The translations under genes were made by a program, and so were the position numbers. A DNA stretch of 64,000 nucleotides from Pseudomonas sp. GM50. GTDB taxonomy: Bacteria; Pseudomonadota; Gammaproteobacteria; Pseudomonadales; Pseudomonadaceae. A model generated the notes under the pieces. It made no database searches and was not told the origin of the DNA. It saw only the letters and a list, made by a program, of their open reading frames with translations. The stretch spans positions 1 to 64,000 of the forward strand of contig NZ_AKJK01000061.1 in the NCBI RefSeq assembly GCF_000282375.1, given 5' to 3'. Shown in pieces: positions 1 to 9,167 of this stretch; position 1 is the stretch's first letter, and every line of letters begins with the position of its first letter.

Positions 1-164
1 CGGGGACTCCCTCGCCACAAGTGCGATGTTCCTCTCTAAAAACCTTAACTGACCTGCTCGCGAAAGCGGCCTGATTAACGCCTCCATCCTTCTTTGAAAA
101 TAAATAGAACTTCTCGTCTCGCGCAATCCTCCTAGCTAACAGGCCTCTCCATTCTGGTAACAAT

Positions 165-1196
165 ATGGACCTTGTTATCGCTCGTCCTGAAGGTTTGTAC
201 TGCCCGCCCGGGGATTTCTATATTGACCCATGGCAGTCGGTCGATCGATCGGTCATCACCCACGCCCACAGCGACCATGCTCGCCGTGGCAATCAACATT
301 ATCTGGCGGCGGCACCGGGGGCAGGCATTCTGCGCGCGCGCCTGGGCGAAGACATCAACCTGCAAACCTTGCCCTATGGCGAGCCATTGCTGCACCGCGG
401 CGTAAAACTGAGTTTTCACCCTGCCGGTCATGTACTCGGCTCCGCCCAGGTGCGTTTGGAATATGAGGGGGAAGTCTGGGTCGCCTCGGGAGATTACAAA
501 ACCGAACCCGATGGCACCTGTGCGCCGTTCGAACCGGTGCGTTGCCACACGTTCATCACGGAATCGACGTTCGGTCTGCCGATTTACCGCTGGCAACCCC
601 AGAGGCAAATCTTTGCCGAGATCAATCAGTGGTGGCAGACCAATGCCGCAGCCGACAAAACCAGCGTGCTGTTCTGCTATTCCTTCGGCAAGGCCCAGCG
701 GATTCTCCACGGTATCGATGCCAGCCTCGGCCCCATTCTGGTACATGGCGCGGTTGAACCCATCAATCGGATTTATCGCGAGAGCGGCATTTATTTACCG
801 CCAACGATCTATTCCGGCGACGTAAAAAAACACGACCCGATGATGCGCAAGGCCTTGGTCCTCGCGCCGCCTTCGGCGAGTGCCAGCCCTTGGGTACGGC
901 GTTTCGGTGACTACAGCGATGGCTTCGCCAGCGGTTGGATGCGCTTGCGCGGTCCACGGCGGCGGCGCGGCGTGGACCGTGGTTTCGTGCTGTCCGATCA
1001 CGCCGACTGGCCCGGCCTGCTCTGGGCCATCGAACAAACCGCAGCCGAACGCGTGATCGTCACCCATGGTTCCATTGGAGTGCTGGTGCGCCATCTGCGC
1101 GAACAAGGCCTCGATGCCATGAGTTTCAGCACCGAGTATGGCGATGATGAAGACACCACAGTCCTCGAACCCGAGAGCGCCGAGGTGCTGGCATGA
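165..1196 (+). CDS. Ligase-associated DNA exonuclease (metallo-beta-lactamase fold)
   Basis: This 343-residue protein has the metallo-beta-lactamase nuclease layout. The metal-binding motif HAHSDHAR is at residues 33-40, a GHVLGSAQ segment lies near residue 88, and LSDHADW is in the C-terminal third, as in the CPSF/SNM1-like nucleases. It matches the ligase-associated exonuclease family, a manganese-dependent DNA nuclease that works with an ATP-dependent ligase. The stop codon overlaps the ligase start (ATGA at 1193-1196), so the two genes are translationally coupled. The ATG at 165 has no strong ribosome-binding site. The Lhr-Core helicase and PdeM phosphoesterase that often accompany this pair are not seen in the window. 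Confidence 0.9.
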   Translation: MDLVIARPEGLYCPPGDFYIDPWQSVDRSVITHAHSDHARRGNQHYLAAAPGAGILRARLGEDINLQTLPYGEPLLHRGVKLSFHPAGHVLGSAQVRLEYEGEVWVASGDYKTEPDGTCAPFEPVRCHTFITESTFGLPIYRWQPQRQIFAEINQWWQTNAAADKTSVLFCYSFGKAQRILHGIDASLGPILVHGAVEPINRIYRESGIYLPPTIYSGDVKKHDPMMRKALVLAPPSASASPWVRRFGDYSDGFASGWMRLRGPRRRRGVDRGFVLSDHADWPGLLWAIEQTAAERVIVTHGSIGVLVRHLREQGLDAMSFSTEYGDDEDTTVLEPESAEVLA

Positions 1197-2881
1197 AAGC
1201 CTTCGCCGACTTGTATGCCGAACTCGACGCCACCACCTCGAGCAACGCCAAACTGGCGGCGATGCAGAGCTATTTCGCCCAGGCCGCACCCGAAGATGCC
1301 GCCTGGGCGGTGTACTTTCTGTCCGGTGGACGACCTCGGCAATTGGTGCCGGTACGCATGCTGCGGGAAATGGCCACAGCGTTTTCCGGGCTCTCGCCCT
1401 GGTTGTTCGAAGAAAGTTATCAGGCCGTCGGTGATCTGGCGGAAACCATTTCACTGGTGCTGCCCGAAACGCTCCACACCTCTACCGACGGGCTGGCGGT
1501 GTGGATTGAAGACAAACTGCTGCCGCTGCGTAACGCGCCCCCGCTGACCCTTGCCGAATGCTTGCCCGCGCTGTGGGCGCAACTGGATCGCCAGAGTCTG
1601 ATGCTGTGCATCAAACTGATCACCGGCAGTTTCCGTGTCGGGGTCTCCAAATTGCTGGTCACCCGCGCCCTGGCGGCGATGGCCGGGCTCGACAGCAAAC
1701 GTGTGGCCCAGCGTCTGGTGGGTTACACCGATCTGTCCAACCGCCCAAGCGCCGCCAGTTACCTGAAGCTGATCGCCCCCGAATCACCCAATGAGCATGC
1801 CCAACGGGGTGGCCAGCCGTACCCGTTTTTCCTCGCCCATGCGTTGTCGCACCCGGTCGAGCAGTTCGACGCCCTGCTCGGCCCCGTCAATCAGTGGCAA
1901 GTGGAATGGAAGTGGGACGGCATCCGCGCTCAAGTGGTCAAGCGCGATGGGCGCTTGTGGATCTGGTCGCGAGGTGAAGAGCTGGTGACCGAACGCTTCC
2001 CCGAACTGGACAGCCTGGTTCACGGTTTGCCCGATGGCACGGTGATCGACGGTGAAATCGTCGCCTGGAAAGCTGCACAATCGGGCATCAACGACGCCTT
2101 CAACCCGCAATCGCCGTCGCCACCCGCTGTGCAGCCCTTCGCCCTGTTGCAACAGCGGATCGGCCGTAGAACGCTTAGCAAGAAAATCCTCGATGAAGTG
2201 CCCGTGGTCATCCTGGCCTATGACCTGCTGGAATGGCAGGGCGAGGATTGGCGTAACCAGACTCAAGCCACCCGCCGTACTCAACTGGAACAACTCATCA
2301 ACACCTGCGCAAACCCGGTGTTACTGAGCTCACCCGTGCTGACCGGTGAAGACTGGTTCGACCTCGCCCGCCAACGAGAAGCCTCCCGCAGACTGGGCGT
2401 CGAAGGCATGATGCTCAAGGCTCGCGATGCGCTGTATGGCGTCGGGCGGACCAAGGACATGGGCGTGTGGTGGAAATGGAAAGTCGACCCGTTCAGCGTT
2501 GATGCGGTGCTGATCTATGCCCAGCGGGGCCATGGCCGCCGGGCCAGTCTCTACACTGATTACACTTTCGCTGTGTGGGACGGCCCACCCTCTTCCCGCG
2601 AGCGAACGCTGGTGCCTTTCGCCAAGGCTTACTCCGGATTGACTGACGAAGAAATGCGCCAGGTCGACAGCATCGTACGCAAGACCACGGTGGAAAAATT
2701 CGGACCGGTGAGTAGTGTGAAGCCGACCCTGGTGTTTGAGCTGGGATTCGAGGGCATAGCCCTGTCGAAACGGCACAAGAGCGGAATTGCGGTGCGGTTC
2801 CCGAGGATGCTGCGTTGGCGCCAGGACAAGTCGGTGGAAGACGCTGACAGCTTGGCGACATTGCAGGATTTGCTCGCCTGA
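1193..2881 (+). CDS. ATP-dependent DNA ligase
   Basis: The 562-residue protein seals nicks by forming a ligase-AMP intermediate. The nucleotidyltransferase motif EWKWDGIRAQ is visible, with the adenylated lysine at about K240 and the aspartate and glycine of KxDG at 242-243. An N-terminal DNA-binding region of about 200 residues precedes it and an OB-fold region follows from about residue 415, as in LigB/LigC-type bacterial ATP ligases. It overlaps the exonuclease gene by four bases. This is an accessory repair ligase beside the NAD-dependent LigA. A REP hairpin follows and probably ends the transcript. Confidence 0.92.
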   Translation: MKAFADLYAELDATTSSNAKLAAMQSYFAQAAPEDAAWAVYFLSGGRPRQLVPVRMLREMATAFSGLSPWLFEESYQAVGDLAETISLVLPETLHTSTDGLAVWIEDKLLPLRNAPPLTLAECLPALWAQLDRQSLMLCIKLITGSFRVGVSKLLVTRALAAMAGLDSKRVAQRLVGYTDLSNRPSAASYLKLIAPESPNEHAQRGGQPYPFFLAHALSHPVEQFDALLGPVNQWQVEWKWDGIRAQVVKRDGRLWIWSRGEELVTERFPELDSLVHGLPDGTVIDGEIVAWKAAQSGINDAFNPQSPSPPAVQPFALLQQRIGRRTLSKKILDEVPVVILAYDLLEWQGEDWRNQTQATRRTQLEQLINTCANPVLLSSPVLTGEDWFDLARQREASRRLGVEGMMLKARDALYGVGRTKDMGVWWKWKVDPFSVDAVLIYAQRGHGRRASLYTDYTFAVWDGPPSSRERTLVPFAKAYSGLTDEEMRQVDSIVRKTTVEKFGPVSSVKPTLVFELGFEGIALSKRHKSGIAVRFPRMLRWRQDKSVEDADSLATLQDLLA

Positions 2882-2903
2882 CCTGATTTCTGTGGGTTGA
2901 TCC

Positions 2904-2977
2904 TGTAGGAGCGAGGCTTGCCCGCGAAGGCGTCCCCAATTACGCCAAAAGCTTCGCGGGCAAGCCTCGCTTCTACA
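2904..2977. repeat. REP inverted pair
   Basis: Two inverted copies start with TGTAGGAGCGAGGCTTGCCC and end with its complement, forming a hairpin between the ligase gene and aotJ. The remaining bases of this roughly 330-base gap (2978-3211) are AT-rich and presumably hold the aotJ promoter, but I cannot assign boxes with confidence. Confidence 0.85.
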
Positions 2978-3211
2978 GAGCAGATTGGGCATCAGGGCAA
3001 GCTCTCTCCCCACATTCAGCACCACCCTGGCGCAGGAATCTGGCGATGCCCGTTTCCGTGCATAAATCGCGCTTTGCCACTTCTTGTATTACCTTTTAAA
3101 CGCTTGTTCGGGACTCTGGTTCGGAAATTGCTACTTTTAATAGGTCTGACGCTTTCCAGTAACAGTACTTCTGCGCCACAAGCGCTCATATTGGTTCTTA
3201 GGGATTGAATA

Positions 3212-3994
3212 ATGAAAAAAGCATTGCTGACCCTTTCTGCACTGGCGTTGTGCATGGCTGCCGGCTCCGCGCTGGCCAAGGAATACAAAGAATTGCGTTT
3301 TGGCGTTGACCCTTCTTACGCGCCGTTCGAGTCCAAAGCAGCCGATGGCAGCCTGGTTGGCTTCGACATCGACCTGGGCAATGCAATTTGCGCCGAGCTG
3401 AAGGTCAAGTGCAAATGGGTCGAAAGCGATTTCGACGGCATGATTCCGGGCTTGAAAGCCAATAAATTCGACGGTGTGATCTCTTCGATGACCGTCACCC
3501 CGGCCCGCGAAAAAGTCATCGACTTCTCCAGCGAACTGTTCTCCGGCCCAACCGCTTACGTGTTCAAGAAAGGTTCCGGCCTGTCCGAAGACGTCGCTTC
3601 GCTGAAGGGTAAAACCGTCGGTTACGAGCAAGGCACCATCCAGGAAGCGTACGCCAAGGCCGTGCTGGACAAGGCTGGCGTGAAAACCCAGGCCTATCAG
3701 AACCAGGATCAGGTGTATTCCGACCTGACTTCCGGCCGTCTCGACGCTGCGATCCAGGACATGCTGCAAGCCGAACTGGGCTTCTTGAAGTCGCCAAAAG
3801 GCACCGATTACGAAGTCAGCAAGCCAGTCGACAGCGAATTGCTGCCTGCCAAAACAGCGATCGGTATCTCGAAAGGTAACAAAGACCTCAAGGCACTTTT
3901 GGATAAAGGTATCAAAGCGTTACACGACGATGGCACCTACGCCACCATTCAGAAGAAACACTTTGGCGATCTGAATCTGTACAGCGGCAAATAA
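3212..3994 (+). CDS. aotJ: Arginine/ornithine-binding periplasmic protein AotJ
   Basis: This 260-residue solute-binding protein is the receptor of a basic amino-acid ABC importer. It begins with a clear signal peptide, MKKALLTLSALALCMAAGSA, probably cut after ALA at residue 22. The mature part starts with the ELRFGVDPSYAPFESK strand typical of the LAO/HisJ/ArgT family and carries the conserved GFDIDLGNAIC and SSMTVTPAREK segments. Two permeases, AotO and the ATPase follow in the order known for the Pseudomonas aotJQMOP operon. It delivers arginine and ornithine to AotQM by analogy. Confidence 0.92.
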   Translation: MKKALLTLSALALCMAAGSALAKEYKELRFGVDPSYAPFESKAADGSLVGFDIDLGNAICAELKVKCKWVESDFDGMIPGLKANKFDGVISSMTVTPAREKVIDFSSELFSGPTAYVFKKGSGLSEDVASLKGKTVGYEQGTIQEAYAKAVLDKAGVKTQAYQNQDQVYSDLTSGRLDAAIQDMLQAELGFLKSPKGTDYEVSKPVDSELLPAKTAIGISKGNKDLKALLDKGIKALHDDGTYATIQKKHFGDLNLYSGK

Positions 3995-4050
3995 TGCCCG
4001 GCGCCCATCTCGCGATGGGCGCTTTCTTCACCCGATCAGGTTGCTGATTT

Positions 4051-4779
4051 ATGTTCGAAAACCTATTACAAAACCTGGGGCTCTCAGCCTTCAGCCTTCA
4101 GGGCTTCGGTCCGTTGCTGATGGAAGGCACCTGGATGACCATCAAATTATCGGTGTTGTCGCTGTTGGTGGCCGTGTTGCTCGGTTTGCTGGGCGCCAGT
4201 GCCAAGCTGTCAAAAGTCAAACTGGTACGTGTTCCGGCCCAGCTCTACACCACGCTGATTCGTGGGGTGCCCGACCTGGTGCTGATGCTGCTGATCTTCT
4301 ACAGCCTGCAAACCTGGCTGACCTCGTTTACCGACTTCATGGAATGGGAATACATCGAGATCAACCCGTTCAGCGCCGGGGTCATCACCTTGGGCTTCAT
4401 TTATGGGGCGTACTTCACCGAAACGTTTCGCGGGGCGATCCTCGCCGTGCCACGGGGCCAGGTCGAAGCCGCCACTGCCTACGGCCTCAAACGCGGCCAG
4501 CGTTTTCGTTTCGTGGTGTTCCCACAAATGATGCGCTTCGCCCTGCCGGGTATCGGCAACAACTGGATGGTGATGCTCAAGGCCACCGCGCTGGTCTCGA
4601 TCATCGGCCTCGCCGACCTGGTCAAAGCCGCGCAGGACGCCGGTAAAAGCACTTATCAACTGTTCTACTTCCTGGTACTGGCCGCACTGATTTACCTGGT
4701 GATCACCAGCGCCTCCAACGTCGTCCTGCGCTGGCTCGAACGCCGCTACGCCGCCGGCTCCCGGGAGGCCGTACGATGA
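4051..4779 (+). CDS. aotQ: Arginine/ornithine ABC permease AotQ
   Basis: This 242-residue inner-membrane permease is of the HisQ/ArtQ type. It has several hydrophobic segments (about 25-48, 60-85, 100-125, 195-225) and the binding-protein-dependent transport signature around residues 135-165 (EAATAYGLKRGQRFRFVVFP), which contacts the ATPase. It lies 56 bases after aotJ and its stop overlaps the start of aotM by four bases. It should form the heterodimeric membrane channel with AotM. Confidence 0.9.
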   Translation: MFENLLQNLGLSAFSLQGFGPLLMEGTWMTIKLSVLSLLVAVLLGLLGASAKLSKVKLVRVPAQLYTTLIRGVPDLVLMLLIFYSLQTWLTSFTDFMEWEYIEINPFSAGVITLGFIYGAYFTETFRGAILAVPRGQVEAATAYGLKRGQRFRFVVFPQMMRFALPGIGNNWMVMLKATALVSIIGLADLVKAAQDAGKSTYQLFYFLVLAALIYLVITSASNVVLRWLERRYAAGSREAVR

Positions 4780-5486
4780 TCGAACTCTTGCAGGAATACT
4801 GGAAACCCTTCCTTTATACCGACGGTTACAACATCACCGGCCTGGCCATGACCATGTGGCTGCTCAGCGCGTCGATCTTCATCGGCTTTCTGGCGTCGAT
4901 CCCGCTGTCCATCGCCAGGGTTTCGTCCAGGATCTACATCCGCTGGCCAGTGCAGTTTTACGTTTACCTGTTCCGGGGTACGCCGCTGTATATCCAGCTG
5001 CTGATTTGCTACACCGGTATCTACAGCCTGGCGGCCGTGCGCGCCCAGCCGGTCCTCGATGCGTTCTTTCGCGATGCGATGAACTGCACGATCCTGGCCT
5101 TCGCCCTGAACACCTGCGCCTACACCACGGAGATCTTCGCCGGGGCGATTCGCAGCCTGCCTCACGGAGAAATCGAAGCGGCCAAGGCCTACGGCCTGTC
5201 AGGCTGGAAGCTCTACGCCTACGTGATCATGCCGTCGGCCCTGCGTCGCTCGTTGCCTTATTACAGCAACGAAGTGATCCTGATGCTGCATTCGACCACC
5301 GTGGCGTTCACCGCGACCATCCCGGATGTATTGAAAGTCGCTCGCGATGCGAACTCTGCGACCTTCCTGACATTCCAGTCGTTCGGCATTGCCGCGCTGA
5401 TCTACCTGACCGTTACCTTTGCGCTGGTCGGCCTGTTCCGTCTCGCCGAACGCCGATGGCTGGCCTTCCTCGGGCCGACTCACTAG
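4776..5486 (+). CDS. aotM: Arginine/ornithine ABC permease AotM
   Basis: This 236-residue permease of the HisM/ArtM type is the partner of AotQ. Hydrophobic segments occur near residues 22-45, 58-80, 95-115 and 195-222. The ATPase-contact loop is GEIEAAKAYGLSGWKLYAYV. Its start overlaps the aotQ stop, and aotO follows after 12 bases, so translation is coupled along the operon. Confidence 0.9.
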   Translation: MIELLQEYWKPFLYTDGYNITGLAMTMWLLSASIFIGFLASIPLSIARVSSRIYIRWPVQFYVYLFRGTPLYIQLLICYTGIYSLAAVRAQPVLDAFFRDAMNCTILAFALNTCAYTTEIFAGAIRSLPHGEIEAAKAYGLSGWKLYAYVIMPSALRRSLPYYSNEVILMLHSTTVAFTATIPDVLKVARDANSATFLTFQSFGIAALIYLTVTFALVGLFRLAERRWLAFLGPTH

Positions 5487-5498
5487 GACAATTCGTAC

Positions 5499-6617
5499 AT
5501 GCGCCACCAGATTCATAACCTGCTGGCCCCGCTGCCGGGGACCGTGCGACAGATTCACAGCTTCCACTTCGGCCCGCCGTCGGCCAAAGGCAAGATTTAC
5601 ATCCAGTCCTCCCTGCATGCCGATGAATTGCCCGGCATGTTGGTGGCCTGGCACCTCAAGCAACGTCTGGCGGAGCTGGAAGCCGCCGGCCGGCTGCGCA
5701 GCGAAATCGTGCTGGTACCCGTGGCCAACCCGGTCGGCCTGGAACAGGTGTTGATGGACGTTCCACTGGGCCGCTACGAGCTGGAAAGCGGGCAGAACTT
5801 CAATCGCTGGTTCGTCGACTTGAGTGAAGAAGTCGGCAACGAGATCGAAGGCCTGCTCGGCGACGATCCGCAACGTAATCTCGAACTGATCCGCGATAGC
5901 CTGCGCAAAGCGTTGGCGCGGCAGACCGCAGGCACTCAACTGCAATCCCAACGCCTGACCCTGCAACGGCTGGCCTGCGATGCGGACATGGTGCTGGACC
6001 TGCATTGCGATTTCGAAGCCGTGGCGCACCTTTACACCACGCCCGAGGCCTGGCCGCAGGTCGAGCCGCTGGCGCGCTACATCGGCTCCGAAGCCAGCCT
6101 GCTGGCCACCGACTCGGGTGGCCAGTCGTTCGATGAATGCTTCACCCTGCTCTGGTGGCAGCTGAAAGAGCGCTTCGGCGAGCAGTTCGAGATTCCGCTG
6201 GGCAGTTTTTCAGTCACTGTCGAATTACGCGGCCAGGGTGACGTCAATCACCCGCTGGCCAGCCTCGACTGTCAGGCGTTGATCGATTATCTGATTCATT
6301 TCGGCGCGATTGCCGGTGAGCCGGCGCCATTACCGGAGCTGCCCTACCCGGCCACGCCGCTGGCGGGTGTCGAACCGGTGGCGACACCCGTGGGCGGACT
6401 GCTGGTGTTCACGGCCCTGCCCGGGGAATACCTGGAGGCCGGGCAACTGATCGCCGAAGTCATCGACCCGATCAATGATCGCGTCACGCCTGTTCATTGC
6501 ACCGCCGCCGGCCTGATGTACGCTCGTTCGCTGCGGCGCATGGCCACTGCCGGCATGGTGATCGCCCACGTCGCGGGCACCGAAGCCTATCGCAGCGGCT
6601 ACCTACTTTCGCCTTGA
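5499..6617 (+). CDS. aotO: AotO, succinylglutamate desuccinylase/aspartoacylase family protein
   Basis: This 372-residue protein belongs to the M14-like zinc amidohydrolases that include AstE and aspartoacylase. Likely zinc ligands are H40 and E43 in SLHADE and H169 in DLHCD; E242 in VTVELRG is the likely catalytic glutamate. The C-terminal part looks like the beta-barrel of the family. It sits inside the aot transport operon, as in P. aeruginosa. Its substrate is not established; a role in processing an acylated arginine-related compound is an inference. Confidence 0.85.
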   Translation: MRHQIHNLLAPLPGTVRQIHSFHFGPPSAKGKIYIQSSLHADELPGMLVAWHLKQRLAELEAAGRLRSEIVLVPVANPVGLEQVLMDVPLGRYELESGQNFNRWFVDLSEEVGNEIEGLLGDDPQRNLELIRDSLRKALARQTAGTQLQSQRLTLQRLACDADMVLDLHCDFEAVAHLYTTPEAWPQVEPLARYIGSEASLLATDSGGQSFDECFTLLWWQLKERFGEQFEIPLGSFSVTVELRGQGDVNHPLASLDCQALIDYLIHFGAIAGEPAPLPELPYPATPLAGVEPVATPVGGLLVFTALPGEYLEAGQLIAEVIDPINDRVTPVHCTAAGLMYARSLRRMATAGMVIAHVAGTEAYRSGYLLSP

Positions 6618-6630
6618 GGATGCATGTCCC

Positions 6631-7395
6631 ATGTACAAATTGACCATTGAAGGCCTGCATAAAAGCTATGGCGATCATCAGGTGCTCAAAGGCGTTTCGC
6701 TCAAGGCCAAAACCGGCGACGTCATCAGCCTGATCGGCGCCAGCGGCTCGGGCAAAAGCACCTTTTTGCGCTGCATCAACTTTCTCGAGCAACCCAACGA
6801 CGGCGCCATGAGCCTGGACGGCCAGACGATCCGCATGATCCATGACCGTCACGGCATGCGCGTGGCCGATGCAGATGAACTGCAGCGGATTCGCACCCGC
6901 CTGGCCATGGTGTTCCAGCACTTCAACCTGTGGAGCCACATGACGGTGCTGGAAAACATCACCATGGCCCCGCGCCGGGTACTCGGTTGCAGCAAGCAAG
7001 AGGCCGAAGACCGTGCCCGACGTTACCTCGACAAGGTTGGCCTGGCGGCCCGCGTGGCGGATCAGTACCCGGCGTTCCTTTCGGGCGGTCAGCAACAACG
7101 GGTAGCCATTGCCCGCGCACTGGCCATGGAACCGGAAGTCATGCTGTTCGACGAACCGACCTCGGCACTCGACCCGGAACTGGTGGGTGAAGTACTCAAG
7201 GTGATCCAGGGCCTGGCCGAAGAAGGCCGGACCATGATCATGGTCACCCACGAAATGAGCTTCGCCCGCAAGGTCTCGAGCCAGGTGCTGTTCCTGCATC
7301 AGGGGCTGGTGGAAGAAGAAGGTGCGCCGGAGGATGTGCTGGGTAATCCGAAGAGTGAACGGTTGAAGCAGTTCCTCAGCGGCAACCTCAAGTAA
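6631..7395 (+). CDS. aotP: Arginine/ornithine ABC transporter ATPase AotP
   Basis: This 254-residue ATPase powers the AotQM importer. It has Walker [10 protein letters not shown] at 36-44, the Q-loop near FQHFNL at 95-100, the ABC signature LSGGQQQR at 150-157, Walker B MLFDEP at 171-176, and the switch histidine in MVTHEMSF. It is closely similar in layout to HisP and ArtP. It is the last gene of the operon here: the argR regulator that follows aotP in P. aeruginosa is absent, and a REP pair follows instead. Confidence 0.93.
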   Translation: MYKLTIEGLHKSYGDHQVLKGVSLKAKTGDVISLIGASGSGKSTFLRCINFLEQPNDGAMSLDGQTIRMIHDRHGMRVADADELQRIRTRLAMVFQHFNLWSHMTVLENITMAPRRVLGCSKQEAEDRARRYLDKVGLAARVADQYPAFLSGGQQQRVAIARALAMEPEVMLFDEPTSALDPELVGEVLKVIQGLAEEGRTMIMVTHEMSFARKVSSQVLFLHQGLVEEEGAPEDVLGNPKSERLKQFLSGNLK

Positions 7396-7412
7396 CCCCT
7401 TGCACTGCCACT

Positions 7413-7518
7413 TGTAGGAGCGAGGCTTGCCCGCGAAGACGTCGGAACATTGCGCATTGATATGACTGGAAGGACGCCTTCGCGGGCAAGTCGGATCGCC
7501 GCACCGCTCGCTCCTACA
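7413..7518. repeat. REP inverted pair with an interrupted right arm
   Basis: The left copy TGTAGGAGCGAGGCTTGCCC is complete. In the right copy the match is broken by a short extra stretch (TCGGATCGCCGCACC) before the terminal GCTCGCTCCTACA. It separates aotP from a minus-strand small gene. Confidence 0.8.
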
Positions 7519-7542
7519 GAAATCAGGTTGTACCCAGAGGTA

Positions 7543-7752
7543 TCAGGCAACAGGCGCAGGAGGAGGCTCATCCGGAAGAGTGGGCTCCCCGGGTTCTGTC
7601 GGTTGTTCGTTGGGGGTATCGGGATCAGGCTGACCGGGGATGCCCCCTGCCGTGCTGACTGGCGGATGTGCCAACAAGGACCAGGCCAGCAGGCCAACCT
7701 GATTGGGCTCAAGCCTTGCCAGTTCGGCACTTATTCGCGGATCGATCTTCAT
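7543..7752 (-). CDS. Small proline-rich hypothetical protein
   Basis: This is a 69-residue protein starting MKIDPRISAELARLEPNQVG. I chose the ATG at 7752 because AGGAGTG lies about six bases upstream; the reading frame is open further but has no better start. The N-terminal half is a normal globular sequence (LARLEPNQVGLLAWSLL). The last third is rich in proline, glutamate and aspartate with PDPD, PTEPGEPT and PDEPPPAP runs, and is probably disordered. No known domain is recognised. It lies 107 bases downstream of dcd on the same strand and may share its transcript. Confidence 0.6.
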   Translation of the reverse strand: MKIDPRISAELARLEPNQVGLLAWSLLAHPPVSTAGGIPGQPDPDTPNEQPTEPGEPTLPDEPPPAPVA

Positions 7753-7859
7753 GAAGCACTCCTGAGCGATGGCCCGATCCGCCTTGCGCGAATCGGAACA
7801 GTACATTCCATAGAGTGTACGCCCGCTCAGGAATTCCAACGGTTTGTCAGACGGCTGAC

Positions 7860-8426
7860 TCAGGTACGCGGCAGGGTCACGCCACGCTGGCCCTGGTACT
7901 TGCCACCACGGTCCTTGTAGGAGACTTCGCACTCTTCGTCCGACTCAAGGAACAACATCTGCGCCACGCCTTCGTTCGCGTAGATTTTCGCCGGCAGATT
8001 GGTGGTGTTGGAGAACTCCAGGGTCACGTGACCTTCCCACTCAGGCTCGAGCGGCGTGACGTTGACGATGATGCCGCAACGCGCGTAGGTGCTTTTACCC
8101 AGGCAAATGGTCAATACGTTACGCGGGATGCGGAAGTATTCGACGGTGCTGGCCAGAGCGAAGGAGTTCGGCGGAATGATGCACACGTCGCTGTGGATGT
8201 CGACGAAGCTGCCAGCATCGAAGTTTTTCGGGTCGACGATCGCCGAATTGATGTTGGTGAACACCTTGAAGTGATTGGTGCAACGCACATCGTAGCCGTA
8301 GCTGGACACGCCGTAGGAGATCACACGGCTATCGTCGCTACCGCGCACCTGGCGCTCGACGAAAGGCTCGATCATGCCGTGTTCCTGCGCCATGCGGCGA
8401 ATCCACTTGTCCGATTTGATGCTCAT
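7860..8426 (-). CDS. dcd: dCTP deaminase
   Basis: This 188-residue protein deaminates dCTP to dUTP, feeding dTMP synthesis through dUTPase and thymidylate synthase. The length equals the usual Pseudomonas Dcd. The trimeric dUTPase-like fold is recognised by [12 protein letters not shown] near residue 38, [11 protein letters not shown] near 108 and the segment [17 protein letters not shown] near 123, which carries the catalytic glutamate. It is transcribed away from the cold-shock gene. Confidence 0.95.
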   Translation of the reverse strand: MSIKSDKWIRRMAQEHGMIEPFVERQVRGSDDSRVISYGVSSYGYDVRCTNHFKVFTNINSAIVDPKNFDAGSFVDIHSDVCIIPPNSFALASTVEYFRIPRNVLTICLGKSTYARCGIIVNVTPLEPEWEGHVTLEFSNTTNLPAKIYANEGVAQMLFLESDEECEVSYKDRGGKYQGQRGVTLPRT

Positions 8427-8780
8427 GGCGGGTGTCCTGAATAGCGAGGTGGAAAAATTCTGTCCGGCATCTTACCGGGCAGGCGCTCCGGGTTCAAAGT
8501 CCGGGAGACAATTCTCGACGATCCCCCGTGAATTCCGGGCCTTCACCGCTATTCGATGCACCGTCAGTCATGAAAACAGAGAAACCTTCGCAAGAACCAT
8601 TGGCACGTTCCGGAAAAAGGGTTAAGGTGGCGCCACTGTGCTGCTTGTGTCACTGAGAATCTCTACACGATATGTTGAATTTCGATCCAACCATCTACAA
8701 GAATTTTTCCTGCTCTTTGCACTCAGTCTCGGCCAGGGTTCTTCCTGTGTCGCAGTTATCTTTGTTCAAGGAGTTACACC
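8427..8780. other. Gap between dcd and the cold-shock gene
   Basis: The 354-base region separates divergent genes and should hold both promoters. On the plus strand the last 150 bases are likely the untranslated leader of the cold-shock mRNA, with AAGGAG just before the ATG at 8781. Long leaders are usual for cspA-type genes; I see no confident cold-box and mark no promoter boxes. Confidence 0.4.
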
Positions 8781-8990
8781 ATGTCTAATCGCCAAACCGG
8801 TACCGTTAAGTGGTTCAACGATGAAAAAGGCTTCGGCTTCATCACTCCACAATCCGGTGACGACCTGTTCGTTCACTTCAAAGCTATCCAATCCGACGGC
8901 TTCAAAAGCCTGAAAGAAGGCCAACAGGTTTCTTTCATCGCTACCCGCGGTCAGAAAGGCATGCAAGCTGAAGAAGTTCAAGTTATCTAA
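8781..8990 (+). CDS. CspA-family cold-shock protein
   Basis: This 69-residue single-domain RNA chaperone of the CspA family has the nucleic-acid-binding motifs KGFGFI (RNP1-like) at 16-21 and DLFVHF (RNP2-like) at 28-33. It binds single-stranded RNA and melts secondary structure. The start has AAGGAG ten bases upstream. The sequence is close to P. fragi CapB/CspD-type proteins. A strong intrinsic terminator follows. Confidence 0.95.
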   Translation: MSNRQTGTVKWFNDEKGFGFITPQSGDDLFVHFKAIQSDGFKSLKEGQQVSFIATRGQKGMQAEEVQVI

Positions 8991-9007
8991 CTTGTACTTG
9001 CTTTAGT

Positions 9008-9040
9008 AAAAAGCCCCGCCCTCAAAAGCGGGGCTTTTTT
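9008..9040 (+). terminator. Intrinsic terminator of the cold-shock gene
   Basis: AAGCCCCGC and GCGGGGCTT form a stem around a short loop, followed by a run of six T. Confidence 0.9.
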
Positions 9041-9064
9041 GTGCCTGTGTGTTTTGCATGGCAA

Positions 9065-9155
9065 AAAAGATCGCAGCCTCGCTTCGCTCGACAGCCCCTA
9101 CGTTGACATACGGTCTCTGTAGGAGCTGTCGAGCGAAGCGAGGCTGCGATCTTTT
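9065..9155. repeat. REP-like inverted pair (GATCGCAGCCTCGC type)
   Basis: AAAAGATCGCAGCCTCGCTT is repeated inverted 65 bases later. This is a different REP family from the TGTAGGAGCGAG type, and it recurs at 30467-30565. Confidence 0.85.
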
Positions 9156-9167
9156 GATCTTTCAGTG

